From Rhodopseudomonas rhenobacensis (lineage in GTDB: Bacteria > Pseudomonadota > Alphaproteobacteria > Rhizobiales > Xanthobacteraceae): DNA of 64,000 nt. Positions 7,445-15,647 of this stretch are shown piece after piece. How positions within the stretch are numbered: position 1 is the stretch's first letter; every line of letters starts with the position of its first letter. The stretch lies in the NCBI RefSeq assembly GCF_014203125.1, contig NZ_JACHIH010000002.1, positions 310,001-374,000 of the forward strand, in the 5' to 3' direction. Under the pieces are notes generated by a model that saw only the letters and a program-made list of their open reading frames with translations, searched no databases and was not told the origin of the DNA. Made by a program: the position numbers and the translations under genes.

Positions 7445-7789
7445 GTGAGTCCCGACATGGTTGGCATCGACAGCAACACCGGAAAAGTCATCGATCGCAC
7501 TCAGCACATTATTCAGTCGATCGGAGTTCTTTTGACCACACCGCTGGGAACGAGAGTTATGCGGAGAGACGTTGGATTCGAGGTTTTGGAAGAATCCGGA
7601 AAACCCCGTCGTGGCTACGACTCCGACGCCATCGAGGCCGCAGCAAAAAAGGCGCTCTCGACCTATGAGCCACGCATTCATGTTGACTCGATACAGTCCG
7701 TGATTTCCGATGGCCTTCTATCAGCAATCACGGTCCACTACCGTGACCGTGAGGATGACGCGCCCGGAAGCGTGACGATCAGATATTGA
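7445..7789 (+). CDS. gp25/GpW-family baseplate-type protein (orphan)
   Basis: The 114-residue sequence shows the gp25-like core of phage baseplates and contractile injection systems. It has an N-terminal D-x-N-T-G-K segment, the helix H-I-I-Q-S-I-G-V-L-L-T-T-P-L-G-T-R-V-M with R-R-D-V-G after it, and a C-terminal beta strand ending T-I-R-Y. The start may be GTG at 7445 (AAGGA just upstream) or ATG at 7457. No other tail or baseplate gene is nearby, so this is an orphan. It overlaps the next gene (TGATG), suggesting they are co-translated. Confidence 0.75.
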   Translation: MSPDMVGIDSNTGKVIDRTQHIIQSIGVLLTTPLGTRVMRRDVGFEVLEESGKPRRGYDSDAIEAAAKKALSTYEPRIHVDSIQSVISDGLLSAITVHYRDREDDAPGSVTIRY

Positions 7790-8193
7790 TGATGTCAACA
7801 CCAGAGGACAAAGTCTATTTCAAGGACTGGTTCGTAGAGTCCTCTGACCGCTCCGTATCGCAACGGATGCGATCGCTCTGCAAATGGTGGCTCGAACTGG
7901 TCCGCAATATCGGCGTTGTTGCGCTACTTGGCATCTTTGCCGAACGTGCGGACAATTGGGCAGTCACTCTAATCAGTAACATCAGCCTTGGGGCGGTGTG
8001 CTTCTCTGCAGCAAGCTATGCGCACGATTGGATCGTTAACCCCTTCCCTCAAAGAGCGAAGCGTTCCAAACTCTGGAACGCGCTTGCCTTGGCAATCGCA
8101 GCTCTCTTCACTTTGGCTGTTTGGTTTCTGATCATTACTTTGGTTAGCGTGTCGATTCGAGAGATCTCTCATATTCAAGGCGCAAAAATTTAA
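7789..8193 (+). CDS. Small membrane protein coupled to the gp25-like gene
   Basis: About 134 residues, with three hydrophobic segments near residues 38-55, 60-80 and 98-125, separated by a basic loop (Q-R-A-K-R-S-K). The ATG at 7789 (or 7792) overlaps the stop of the preceding gene, so the two are probably expressed as a pair. I recognise no family. It does not look like a holin of any known class, being longer with an extended soluble N-terminus (K-D-W-F-V-E-S-S-D-R-S). Confidence 0.65.
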   Translation: MMSTPEDKVYFKDWFVESSDRSVSQRMRSLCKWWLELVRNIGVVALLGIFAERADNWAVTLISNISLGAVCFSAASYAHDWIVNPFPQRAKRSKLWNALALAIAALFTLAVWFLIITLVSVSIREISHIQGAKI

Positions 8194-8253
8194 TCTCTAC
8201 TAATCGACGGTGACCAGCGATCTCTTCTCAAGCCGGGCACACAGGAGGACAGA

Positions 8254-8673
8254 ATGGATATCGCGGGCGCATTGGCTTCGGCGGCTGCCGCTCTGAACAT
8301 CGTCAAACAGTTGAACGATGTTGACCGAAGCCTCGGCGAGGGCGAACTCAGGGCAAAGATCGCGTCCCTCTATGTCAACCTCGCCGAGGTAAAGATGGCG
8401 CTGGCGGATGCCCAGCAGGAAATCCATGAAAAGGACCGTGAGATAGCCGAACTGAAGAAACGCACTGCCCTGGCCAAGCCGATGATAGAGGTACACGGAT
8501 TTAGCTACGAGGCGGTAGAGGGCAAGCCAACCGGCGGGCTACCCTTCTGTCCGAACTGCTTACTGGAGGAAGTGCAGATACGCCCAGTGAAGGTCTTACA
8601 CGCCTTTCAATGTCCACGTTGCAAATCGCATTTCTCTCGCCTTCAATACATGAACGCGCAACCCGCCCCCTAG
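8254..8673 (+). CDS. Coiled-coil protein with zinc ribbon
   Basis: The 139-residue protein starts with an alanine-rich helix (M-D-I-A-G-A-L-A). It continues as a coiled coil from about residue 30 to 75 (E-V-K-M-A-L-A-D-A-Q-Q-E-I-H) and ends in a zinc ribbon with two CxxC knuckles, C-P-N-C near 94 and C-P-R-C near 120. Similar small proteins are found in alphaproteobacterial prophages without known function. It ends four bases into the convergent TerL stop region, so the two genes meet tail to tail. Confidence 0.7.
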   Translation: MDIAGALASAAAALNIVKQLNDVDRSLGEGELRAKIASLYVNLAEVKMALADAQQEIHEKDREIAELKKRTALAKPMIEVHGFSYEAVEGKPTGGLPFCPNCLLEEVQIRPVKVLHAFQCPRCKSHFSRLQYMNAQPAP

Positions 8674-10277
8674 AAGCTCGCCATATCCTCGGTGAAGGCA
8701 TCGGAATCGTAGAACGACCGCGTCTCCGAAGCCGCAGCGCGCGAAACTACCATCCATGTCGCCACCGCGCCGTCGATGCGATCGCGCGATTTGCCTTTGT
8801 GCATAGTTCTGTTTCCCGCACTGTCGGTGTGGATGGCCACGTTGTCGAAGCACCACCGCAGCACCGGGTGGCCACCGTGCAGGAGCTTGCCGGCAAGAAT
8901 GACGCGCTCCAGCTCGTTCAGCGCCGGTGATTGCGTCACCCATCCCTGCCGGATTGTCGCGGTCGGCAGGCCATCATCGGTCAGCGGCCCCATCACCGCC
9001 TGCGCATAGGCTGGATCGAAGCCGATCTCCCGCACGTCGAACCGCTCATTGAGGCCACGAATGCAGGCCTCAACGGCGCTGTAGTCAATCACGTTGCCCG
9101 GTGTCGGCGTGAGAAACCCCTGCTCTGCCCAGGCCGGATAGGGCACGCCATCACGATCGGCGCGCGCCCGCAGGTTGTCGCCGGGGCAGAAGAAATGCGG
9201 CAGCACCACGAAATCGTCATCCTTGCGGATGCACGCCACCACCGCGGTTAAGTCGGTGGTGGTCGACATGTCGACGCCGATCCAGCACGGCAGGCCGTCC
9301 AGGCCGTCCGGCAGCACGCCGCCGCCCCGGTCATAGATCGCCATGTCGATGAACGGGTCGGTGCTGTGATCCAGCCAGACGTTCAGATTGTACTGCCGGA
9401 ACGTTTCGCGGGCGGTGATGCTGGTTTCGCCCTCACGCGCCAGCTGGCGCAGACCCTCAATGTCCTGGTAGCCGAGCGACAAACCGGGGTTCGCCGCGTA
9501 CCAAAGCGATTCATCCTTCCAGTCGGCGTCCGCCGGGGTTTCGAACAAGATCGGCAGCATGGTCGGGTCAATAATCTCGCCGCTTGCGACTTTGCGCGCG
9601 CGATCGACGATCTCGAAGGCGATATTCTCTTGGCCGCGGCCACTGGTCGTCGCCACCACCAACAGCGAGCCCTGCGACTTCACCATCGCCGACTTCAGTG
9701 CTTTCCAGAGTTCGGCGTTTTTCCAGATGTGCAATTCGTCGGCAAACACGAAGGCTGGCGTTCGGCCGTGCTGCGTGCCAGCGTCGCCGCTGATCGCCTC
9801 GAGGAACGAACCGTCCCGGATGAAGTGGATGGTTTTCACCGAATTGTGCGCGTCGTAAATCCGCGTCGCCGCGACCAGGCGCTTGTCTTCCCGCACGATG
9901 CCGGCGGCCTCGCGGAAGCCATAGCCGGCCTGTTTGCGGTCGGATGCCGCGAGGATGTTTTCGCCGCCCGGCACCCGCTCCGGGCCGATGGTGTGCAGCA
10001 GCGACAGCGCGCCGGCCAATGACGTCTTGCGATTACCGCGAGCAATTACCAATACAACTGTCTTGACGACGCGGGTGCCGTCTTCATTGCGGGGTCCATA
10101 GATGCGGCGGATGATGCGCTCCTGCCATTCATCCAGCCGAAAGGCTCGCTTCGGCAGCGTACTCTTGGGATGACGTAGCGCGCGCAAGAACTGCACGGCT
10201 CTTTCACCGTGACCGAGCGGATCAGCGATTTCGCTGCCGTCAAAAATCCAACGGGGATACGTCTTCGTCATCATCAT
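8670..10277 (-). CDS. terL: Phage terminase large subunit
   Basis: This is the packaging motor ATPase and nuclease that pumps DNA into preformed heads. The Walker A-like motif A-R-G-N-R-K-T lies at residues 79-85, and the Walker B F-V-F-A-D-E near 165-170. The nuclease domain acidic residues are in W-I-G-V-D-M near 325, E-I-G-F-D-P near 430 and D-R-I-D-G-A near 505. This order matches HK97-type large terminases. Length (about 535 residues) is normal. Three adjacent ATGs (10277, 10274, 10271) can serve as start, and it overlaps the terS gene upstream. It is the last gene of the head operon. Confidence 0.93.
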   Translation of the reverse strand: MMMTKTYPRWIFDGSEIADPLGHGERAVQFLRALRHPKSTLPKRAFRLDEWQERIIRRIYGPRNEDGTRVVKTVVLVIARGNRKTSLAGALSLLHTIGPERVPGGENILAASDRKQAGYGFREAAGIVREDKRLVAATRIYDAHNSVKTIHFIRDGSFLEAISGDAGTQHGRTPAFVFADELHIWKNAELWKALKSAMVKSQGSLLVVATTSGRGQENIAFEIVDRARKVASGEIIDPTMLPILFETPADADWKDESLWYAANPGLSLGYQDIEGLRQLAREGETSITARETFRQYNLNVWLDHSTDPFIDMAIYDRGGGVLPDGLDGLPCWIGVDMSTTTDLTAVVACIRKDDDFVVLPHFFCPGDNLRARADRDGVPYPAWAEQGFLTPTPGNVIDYSAVEACIRGLNERFDVREIGFDPAYAQAVMGPLTDDGLPTATIRQGWVTQSPALNELERVILAGKLLHGGHPVLRWCFDNVAIHTDSAGNRTMHKGKSRDRIDGAVATWMVVSRAAASETRSFYDSDAFTEDMASF

Positions 10278-10641
10278 CTTTCCGCACTGCCGGCCGCGAT
10301 CGGCTGACAGGTGTGAGACCGAGCTCTGAGGCAAGGCGCAGCGCACGCGTCATAGCGTCTGATTGGATAGCAACAGCCGGGTGTCGCTTCGGACCGGACT
10401 CGGCGGAGAACACATGGCCTTCGGCTTGCAGCGTGCGTTCCATCTCCCGGACGGTGCCGAGCGCCACGCAATAATTCTCGAGCGAACCAAGATCGGCAAC
10501 CGTCAAAATGCGACGCTTGCGGATGACCGGGAACACGCGCCGCCATTCGGCCTTGGCGTCCTTCGACATCCACGACGGCGCCTTGATGTCCCGCAGCACC
10601 GTGCCGTTGTCGACCACCAGCGTCGGTTTCGTGCCGCGCAT
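10240..10641 (-). CDS. terS: Phage terminase small subunit (P27 family)
   Basis: The 133-residue protein has the P27-family pattern: an N-terminal P-S-W-M-S-K-D-A-K-A-E-W-R-R segment and a central helical part with L-E-N-Y-C-V-A-L. A P-A-V-A-I-Q-S-D-A-M-T-R-A-L-R-L helix then precedes a charged C-terminal tail (K-D-D-D-D-E-D). The small subunit recognises the packaging site and loads TerL. Its start overlaps the end of the head-closure gene by one base, and its end overlaps the terL start region. In a satellite it would give packaging specificity for its own genome. Confidence 0.88.
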   Translation of the reverse strand: MRGTKPTLVVDNGTVLRDIKAPSWMSKDAKAEWRRVFPVIRKRRILTVADLGSLENYCVALGTVREMERTLQAEGHVFSAESGPKRHPAVAIQSDAMTRALRLASELGLTPVSRSRPAVRKDDDDEDVSPLDF

Positions 10642-10967
10642 CAGGCCACCTGCCCTTGCGAAATCGTCCTGATCTCCAGGCCCCGCGCGCGGCCGATCTC
10701 CTTGGTCTCCTTGATGTCGTAAACGAGGCCGTCATAGACCACGCGATCGACGTTGGTGACGCCCGCCAGGTAGCGCGACCGAAACACGATGACGGTGTCC
10801 TGGCTGGTGCCGTAGTTGCGAATGAACTCCTCGGTGCCGGCCTGGATCAGCTGAGCGCGCAGCGTGGCGAGTGTCACCCATTCCTGGATTTCATTGCCCA
10901 TGCCGTCATCACCCGTGACGGTGAAACGCTGGATCTCAATCACACTGTCGAGGTTGCCGGAACGCAT
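10641..10967 (-). CDS. Phage head closure (head-tail joining) protein
   Basis: The 108 residues match the SPP1 gp16/HK97-type head-tail joining family. It opens R-S-G-N-L-D-S-V-I-E-I-Q-R, then W-V-T-L-A-T-L-R-A, a strand with V-I-V-F-R-S-R-Y, and Y-D-G-L-V-Y-D-I-K-E near the end. The protein seals the portal vertex after packaging and is the surface to which a tail attaches. In a tailless satellite it would define which helper tails can be used. Confidence 0.85.
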   Translation of the reverse strand: MRSGNLDSVIEIQRFTVTGDDGMGNEIQEWVTLATLRAQLIQAGTEEFIRNYGTSQDTVIVFRSRYLAGVTNVDRVVYDGLVYDIKETKEIGRARGLEIRTISQGQVA

Positions 10968-10970
10968 GGC

Positions 10971-11276
10971 TCAGCCCGCCCAGCTCCAGTTTCGGTATTC
11001 GTTCACAATGTCGGACACGCCGATCGGCAGCGACTGCGCAGTGACGCCCACCAGCACCGCCTCGCGGTTTTCGTACCAATGTGCCGCCAGCTGGCAGACG
11101 CATTCCTTCAGCGGCGCCGGAATCTTCGTCGGCGTGTACTGATCGGAGATCTTGAAGCCGAGCAACTGTTCGATATGGCACTGCGCGGCGCAGATCTTGC
11201 GCTCGATCAGTTCGTCGTCGACGTCCAGCGTCTGATTCAGCTGGGCCTTGACCTCTTCCAGGGTGACGATCGCCAT
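10971..11276 (-). CDS. Phage head-tail connector (gp6-like)
   Basis: The 101-residue all-helical protein begins with the typical connector pattern T-L-E-E-V-K-A-Q-L-N-Q-T-L-D-V-D-D-E-L-I. It contains P-A-P-L-K-E-C-V-C-Q-L-A-A-H-W-Y-E-N-R-E, the conserved helix of HK97 gp6-like adaptors. It forms the ring below the portal. It is separated by only three bases from the head-closure gene downstream. Confidence 0.87.
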   Translation of the reverse strand: MAIVTLEEVKAQLNQTLDVDDELIERKICAAQCHIEQLLGFKISDQYTPTKIPAPLKECVCQLAAHWYENREAVLVGVTAQSLPIGVSDIVNEYRNWSWAG

Positions 11277-11286
11277 CTAAAAAACC

Positions 11287-11724
11287 TCAATTCGGGGATC
11301 TCTTGCGGGACTGAGAATGCGCCGGTCCCTGGCGATTCCGCGAAGACGTCGACCACCCCCCGGCCTGCCGCGCCTCGCCTGACTGTTCGGCGCTGCTGTG
11401 GCATTCGGTGCAGCGTGGCGCCCAATTGGATCGGGACCAAAACAGTTTCATGTCGCCACCGTGCCGAACGATGTGATGCACCAGCGTGGCCGGCTTGCCG
11501 CATGGCTTGCCATCCACAACGCGCGTGCACCGCGGATGCTCGGCGATGAATGCGCGGCTTTCGGTCCGCCACTTCCCGTCATAGCCGCGGGCGGAAGCGG
11601 AGGGCCTGACCGCATCGTGCTTGGCCTTGCGCTCGGCTGCGCGCTTGGCCTGACATGGGCACAGCACATCAGACGGAAGCCGACGCCCGCAGCAACCACG
11701 GATGGATGGCGCGCGCATCGGCAT
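11287..11724 (-). CDS. Phage HNH endonuclease
   Basis: The 145-residue protein carries a phage-type HNH fold. The leading S-A-R-G-Y-D-G-K-W-R-T signature is near residue 45. Zinc-binding cysteines are in H-P-R-C and K-P-C-G, followed by the catalytic L-V-H-H-I, then N-W-A-P-R-C-T-E-C-H. HNH proteins beside terminase genes assist packaging cleavage in HK97-like phages and in cf-PICIs. The final 35 residues are low complexity. The start may be the first or second ATG in the frame (M-P-M). Confidence 0.88.
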   Translation of the reverse strand: MPMRAPSIRGCCGRRLPSDVLCPCQAKRAAERKAKHDAVRPSASARGYDGKWRTESRAFIAEHPRCTRVVDGKPCGKPATLVHHIVRHGGDMKLFWSRSNWAPRCTECHSSAEQSGEARQAGGWSTSSRNRQGPAHSQSRKRSPN

Positions 11725-11729
11725 GGTTG

Positions 11730-12005
11730 CTAGTCCTCGATTGTCCGCACGGTGGCGGTGGTGCCGGTGCTCTTCACCCGACGAACTTGGTAGGGCGGGA
11801 TGAAGCCAACCGGCACGTCGGCATAGCTGATCGGATCGTTGTCGGCGTTGCCGGGCGGGATGAAGGACAGGCTCCCCGCAGCGGTGACGGTGATCGCTTT
11901 GACCGGACCACCAGCAATATCCGCGCTGTCAGACTTGGCGATAGCCAACCCCTTGGCGCCGAAGCTGCTGGTGTTCGTCGAGAACTCGGAAAGCTTGCTC
12001 ACCAT
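11730..12005 (-). CDS. Spike-base-like small structural protein
   Basis: The 91-residue, beta-rich sequence ends V-R-R-V-K-S-T-G-T-T-A-T-V-R-T-I and contains A-D-V-P-V-G-F-I-P-P-Y. This pattern resembles the small 'spike base protein' family first named in the Rhodobacter gene transfer agent (rcc01079 type). In gene transfer agents it sits on capsid vertices or spikes. It follows the capsid genes, so it is a plausible capsid decoration. The assignment rests on pattern recall only. Confidence 0.55.
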   Translation of the reverse strand: MVSKLSEFSTNTSSFGAKGLAIAKSDSADIAGGPVKAITVTAAGSLSFIPPGNADNDPISYADVPVGFIPPYQVRRVKSTGTTATVRTIED

Positions 12006-12008
12006 GGA

Positions 12009-12395
12009 TCAAGCCACCGGACGATTGCGGGCGTTGCCCAGCACGAACACCGCGCCGACCGCGACGGACGTGCCGCTGTTCTTGGTCACCACCACCCGGA
12101 CATAGCGCTTATGTCCGATGTAGCTTTGCTTGACCGTGGCATCGGCCGCCAGCGCCGCCGGCAACACCCCGACCAGCAGATCGGCCGGAACGTCGGTGAA
12201 GTCGCCGTCCGCGGTGGTGTCGGATGCCTGCAGCTTAGCGGCGAAGCTGCCGGCGCCGACGATCGCGCCGCTGTTGAGAACCAGGGCCGCGCCTTCATAG
12301 TCCTGCAGATCGACCGCGTTGCCCTTGATGGTCGCGGCCTGCACCGCGGGAGACAGCGCCAGGACGACGCCGATGTTTGAAGCAAGATCGCGCAT
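12009..12395 (-). CDS. Capsid-associated hypothetical protein
   Basis: Starting at the ATG at 12395, the 128-residue product is rich in A/V/G/T with a beta-strand pattern (Y-E-G-A-A-L-V-L-N-S-G) and a final K-R-Y-V-R-V-V-V-T segment. It lies directly after the major capsid gene, thirteen bases downstream, in the position of decoration or stabilising proteins in siphophage head clusters. A longer upstream frame overlaps the capsid gene and is not coding. The family is recognisable as phage-structural but has no assigned role. Confidence 0.65.
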   Translation of the reverse strand: MRDLASNIGVVLALSPAVQAATIKGNAVDLQDYEGAALVLNSGAIVGAGSFAAKLQASDTTADGDFTDVPADLLVGVLPAALAADATVKQSYIGHKRYVRVVVTKNSGTSVAVGAVFVLGNARNRPVA

Positions 12396-12408
12396 GGTGC
12401 TGTTCCTT

Positions 12409-13611
12409 CTAGCTAACGGCGCAGGTGATCTTCTTGAGCGCCGCGGGCCGAATGACCGCGCCGCCGACGCGCCGGGTGGCGTGAATGCGGGTGATGCCGT
12501 TGGTGGCGAGCAGGTAGGGATTGACCAGGATGCTGAGCGCCAGGCGATCGATGATCCTGTAAGAGGTCGCGATATCGCCAAAAGCAATAGGCGTTGCCCC
12601 GGCGCCGATGGCATCCATGTCCGGGACTTCGACCACCGGACGGCCCAAGATGCTTTCCGGCTGCCCAAGCTGCAGCGATGGCTGCCACAGGAAGTTGCCC
12701 TGGCCATCCTTCAGCTTGCGGATCGCGGCGAGCGTCGATCCGGCCATCAACCAGGTGCCGCGCTGCCGATAGGCGGCCTGCAGCGAGTAGAACACGTTGA
12801 TCAGCAGGTCGGCGGGGGCGGTGCCGAGCGTCGCCGCGCTGCCGGTCGGGACAGAAACGACGTCGCCGTTGGTCAGCAAGCCCTCGGGCATCAGCGGTCC
12901 GGAGCCCTTGACGAAGGCGGAGCCTTCCTTCTGTCCGAAGTCTTCGGAGAGCGCCATGCGAACTTCAGCCTCGGCAACGCCCGCACTGTCCGCGAGCAGC
13001 TGGTTCGAGATGTCGACGAAGGTGTTGATCTCGCGAACCGGGATCTCGACCTGACCGAAGCTCGGCTCCGAACCCTCCTGCGCCTGGAGCTCGCCCTTCC
13101 ACTTGCCGTTCGTGGTGCCGATGCGCTTCGGATACGCCACAGCCGGCGACGTGGTGCTACGCACCGTGGCGAGGCCGCGGATCGGCGAATATTCGACCAA
13201 GTCGCGGATGAACTCGGTCGACAATTCGGTCGGCGCCAGATAGCCGCCCTGCGGATCGCTGGAGACGATCAGGGTCTTGAGTTCGACCGGGTCGGCCCGA
13301 TCGCCCTGGCGCAAATACGAATGGAAGGCCTTCTTTTCGGATTCGGCCTGTTCGTCCTTGGTCTTGTCCGTGGCGCCGGGGCGGTTGACCTTGGCCTCGA
13401 TCTTGTCCAGCCGCTCGGTCAGCTTCGGATCGGTAGCCGGCGCCTTGGTTTCCAACGCCTTGAACCGATCGTCGAACTTCTTTTCGAACTCGGTCGAAAA
13501 GTCGCCCAGCGCCTTGGTGATGATCGAGGCCGGATCGGATTCATCACCTTCCTTGATGGTGAGATCGAGAGCAACGCTGCCAAGCAGCGTGTTCTTAGCA
13601 ACGTTCTTCAT
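12409..13611 (-). CDS. Major capsid protein (HK97 fold)
   Basis: The 400-residue protein has the HK97 plan. A charged, helical delta/scaffold domain spans about residues 20-100 (E-F-E-K-K-F-D-D-R-F then T-E-R-L-D-K-I-E-A-K). The mature capsid domain begins near G-G-Y-L-A-P-T-E-L. It contains E-G-S-E-P-S-F-G-Q-V and R-E-I-N-T-F-V-D-I-S-N-Q-L-L, characteristic of HK97-type capsids. The start at 13611 overlaps the protease stop by four bases. Cleavage by the adjacent protease would remove the N-terminal scaffold. The element can thus build its own head. Confidence 0.93.
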   Translation of the reverse strand: MKNVAKNTLLGSVALDLTIKEGDESDPASIITKALGDFSTEFEKKFDDRFKALETKAPATDPKLTERLDKIEAKVNRPGATDKTKDEQAESEKKAFHSYLRQGDRADPVELKTLIVSSDPQGGYLAPTELSTEFIRDLVEYSPIRGLATVRSTTSPAVAYPKRIGTTNGKWKGELQAQEGSEPSFGQVEIPVREINTFVDISNQLLADSAGVAEAEVRMALSEDFGQKEGSAFVKGSGPLMPEGLLTNGDVVSVPTGSAATLGTAPADLLINVFYSLQAAYRQRGTWLMAGSTLAAIRKLKDGQGNFLWQPSLQLGQPESILGRPVVEVPDMDAIGAGATPIAFGDIATSYRIIDRLALSILVNPYLLATNGITRIHATRRVGGAVIRPAALKKITCAVS

Positions 13612-14132
13612 TTCGATGTTCCTGCCGTGAGCGCCGCCGTGGCGCGGTTGATGGCCTGGGCGATTGCCAGCGCCTCGATGACCGACTTCGCGCTGGTAAG
13701 GCGCGCGCCGGGATGCATTCCCACCGGGACCATGCTGCACTCGATCAACTCGGCTTCGCTGATGGTGCGGCCACCGCCCTTGCGGGGTTTCGCTTTCTTG
13801 GTGATGAAGCCGACAGAGACGGCGCGGATGCCACCGGACATGACCAGCTCATGGCATTCGGTTGCCATGGCGACCTTTCCGACGAGGATCTTGCCGGAGA
13901 GATGCAGGCCGTCCGCCTTGTCGGTGGCCTGGCTCCACGCGCCGATCGGGCTTTTCATGTCGTGGAAGGCCAGCATCGGCAGCGGCAGATCGATGTCTCC
14001 GAACGCGCCCTTCTCGATCACGTCGCCGACACGGTCAGGCTTGCCATAGGGCCACGCAAGACAGGAGACCACGCCGGCATCGTCGGCAATGATCTTGGTC
14101 GTGAAATATGCCCGATCCAGAGCGTTGCTCAT
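13608..14132 (-). CDS. HK97-family prohead protease
   Basis: The 174-residue serine protease matures the prohead by removing capsid delta domains. The family signature is present: P-M-L-A-F-H-D near residue 55 with the catalytic His, then S-P-I-G-A-W, and later a V-S-V-G-F segment carrying the catalytic Ser near 110. The start at 14132 was chosen because the longer frame reads into the portal gene in another phase. Start and stop overlap neighbouring genes by four bases, so portal, protease and capsid are coupled. Confidence 0.92.
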   Translation of the reverse strand: MSNALDRAYFTTKIIADDAGVVSCLAWPYGKPDRVGDVIEKGAFGDIDLPLPMLAFHDMKSPIGAWSQATDKADGLHLSGKILVGKVAMATECHELVMSGGIRAVSVGFITKKAKPRKGGGRTISEAELIECSMVPVGMHPGARLTSAKSVIEALAIAQAINRATAALTAGTSK

Positions 14133-15343
14133 GCTGCCGCCTGCAGTTTCTGTTTCGGTGGGGTCTTGTCCGCGCGCTGGTTCGAACCGTCCGCCGCCGG
14201 GGTGTCGGTGCTGATGTTGGTGTTCTCGTAGACGTCGCCGCCATCGTAGGGCTGCAGCCCGATCCATGACCGGCCCTCGTTGGCGTTGAGCACCTTCGAC
14301 GCCCGCAAGCTGTTGATCGCCGCGGCGCGCTCGGTCAGGCTGGCGCGGGTCAGGTCGTCACGGTCGAAAACGACGCGATACGAAGCCCGTTCGTCTGTGG
14401 AGAACAGCGCCCGGCGGAAACAGTTTTCCAGCGCGTGCAACCACGGCTCCAGGCTGTAGCTTAGGAACTCCTGCCCCTGTTGCTCCCCATTGTTGTAGGT
14501 GACGCGGTCCAGCTCATAGGCCATGCCCGGCGGGATGCGAAAAGCCCGGCAGATCTCCAGGATTTGGAATTTCCTGTTTTCGAGAAATTGGCTGTCGGTG
14601 CTGTTGAGCGTCAGCTGCTGGAAATCTGCATCGTCCCACAGAACGGCCGTCTCGCCGGAATTGTCCGAACCGGAGAACGCCGCGCGCCAGCCGGCCTTCA
14701 TCTTCTTCAGCCCCTCGTCGCCAAGGGTTTTCTTGAACTTGATGACACCGCCCGGCCGGGCGCCCTTTTTGAAGAGGTTGAGCGCGTGGTTTTCCAAATG
14801 CCACGCCACCGAGATTGCGCGCATCGCCATGGTCAGCGGGCATCGGCTGAACGGTGACCGCAAATGGATGACGTCGGCAGCGTCCAGCGGACGGCTATCG
14901 ATACGATAGCTCGGCTCGCCAGTGTCGGCATAAGAAACAGAAATCTTGCCCGGCTGGTACAGGATGATTTCGTGCGGCCTGCCGTCCACGCGGTTGATCC
15001 AGGCAATGCCGCCCGCGTCGCAGGTCAGCGCCTGCACCACTAGGTCGCGGACCAGTTCGAAGGCGCTGGTCCAATCGTTGACCTGATCCTGCAGCAGCTT
15101 GGCGACGGGATGCTTGGCGTCGTCGGTTTCGGTGCCATCGTCGTTGACCCGGACAACCTTGATACTGAGCGTCGCCGCGGCTTCGCTGAGCGTCCGGATC
15201 GCGGTGCTGACCACCGGAACGTCGAGGGCCTGAGCGCGCGTAATCGCGCCCGGCAAACCTGCCCCGAAGATGCTGAGCAACTCGGGATCCGGATTTGCCA
15301 GCGACGCCTTGGTCTCAAGTGCTCGCCTTGGCCATAACCGCAT
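14129..15343 (-). CDS. Phage portal protein (HK97 family)
   Basis: The 404-residue protein forms the dodecameric portal ring through which DNA enters the head. Typical features are the N-terminal crown entry (A-L-D-V-P-V-V-S-T-A-I-R-T-L-S-E-A), the E-L-V-R-D-L-V clip segment, the wing with H-E-I-I-L-Y-Q-P-G, and the conserved F-R-I-P-P-G-M near residue 300. A Q-Q-G-Q-E-F-L-S-Y-S-L-E-P-W segment follows. The ATG at 15343 gives M-R-L-W-P-R-R; two upstream ATG/GTG options add only eight residues. Confidence 0.93.
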   Translation of the reverse strand: MRLWPRRALETKASLANPDPELLSIFGAGLPGAITRAQALDVPVVSTAIRTLSEAAATLSIKVVRVNDDGTETDDAKHPVAKLLQDQVNDWTSAFELVRDLVVQALTCDAGGIAWINRVDGRPHEIILYQPGKISVSYADTGEPSYRIDSRPLDAADVIHLRSPFSRCPLTMAMRAISVAWHLENHALNLFKKGARPGGVIKFKKTLGDEGLKKMKAGWRAAFSGSDNSGETAVLWDDADFQQLTLNSTDSQFLENRKFQILEICRAFRIPPGMAYELDRVTYNNGEQQGQEFLSYSLEPWLHALENCFRRALFSTDERASYRVVFDRDDLTRASLTERAAAINSLRASKVLNANEGRSWIGLQPYDGGDVYENTNISTDTPAADGSNQRADKTPPKQKLQAAA

Positions 15344-15350
15344 TATCAGT

Positions 15351-15647
15351 CTATGCGGCCGAACCACCGGAACGGTCTACCCCGCATGATCGGGAGATAT
15401 CTGGCACATTCTCGCAAGACCTTGCAGCCTTGCTCAACATCCACCGCGACAAGGCCGTGCGGAGCGCGAAGTAACGCCCACCCGGCTTGCTGACCGGACA
15501 GTCTGGCAGCTGCTCCCACCGATACACAGTATCAACGCTGACCTCGGCAAAATCTGCAATGGCTTTGGCGCCCCAAAGCTTCTGATCGCGCCACGACTTG
15601 TCGGTGACCATAACCGTAGGGTTGACCCACCCGTTTTCCCCGTTCAT
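15351..15647 (-). CDS. Small HTH DNA-binding protein
   Basis: The 98-residue protein has a compact helix-turn-helix of the AlpA/MerR-like type: W-G-A-K-A-I-A-D-F-A-E-V-S-V-D-T-V-Y near residues 24-41, with a wing (P-G-G-R-Y-F). Such proteins in packaging clusters resemble Nu1-like DNA-recognition domains, but a TerS is already present downstream, so the role is open. The start overlaps the preceding gene by four bases. Confidence 0.65.
   Translation of the reverse strand: MNGENGWVNPTVMVTDKSWRDQKLWGAKAIADFAEVSVDTVYRWEQLPDCPVSKPGGRYFALRTALSRWMLSKAARSCENVPDISRSCGVDRSGGSAA

Noticed and set aside
12319-14049. A 576-codon open frame antisense to capsid and protease genes
   Set aside because: Shadow frame; the minus-strand capsid and protease genes are clear and tightly coupled.
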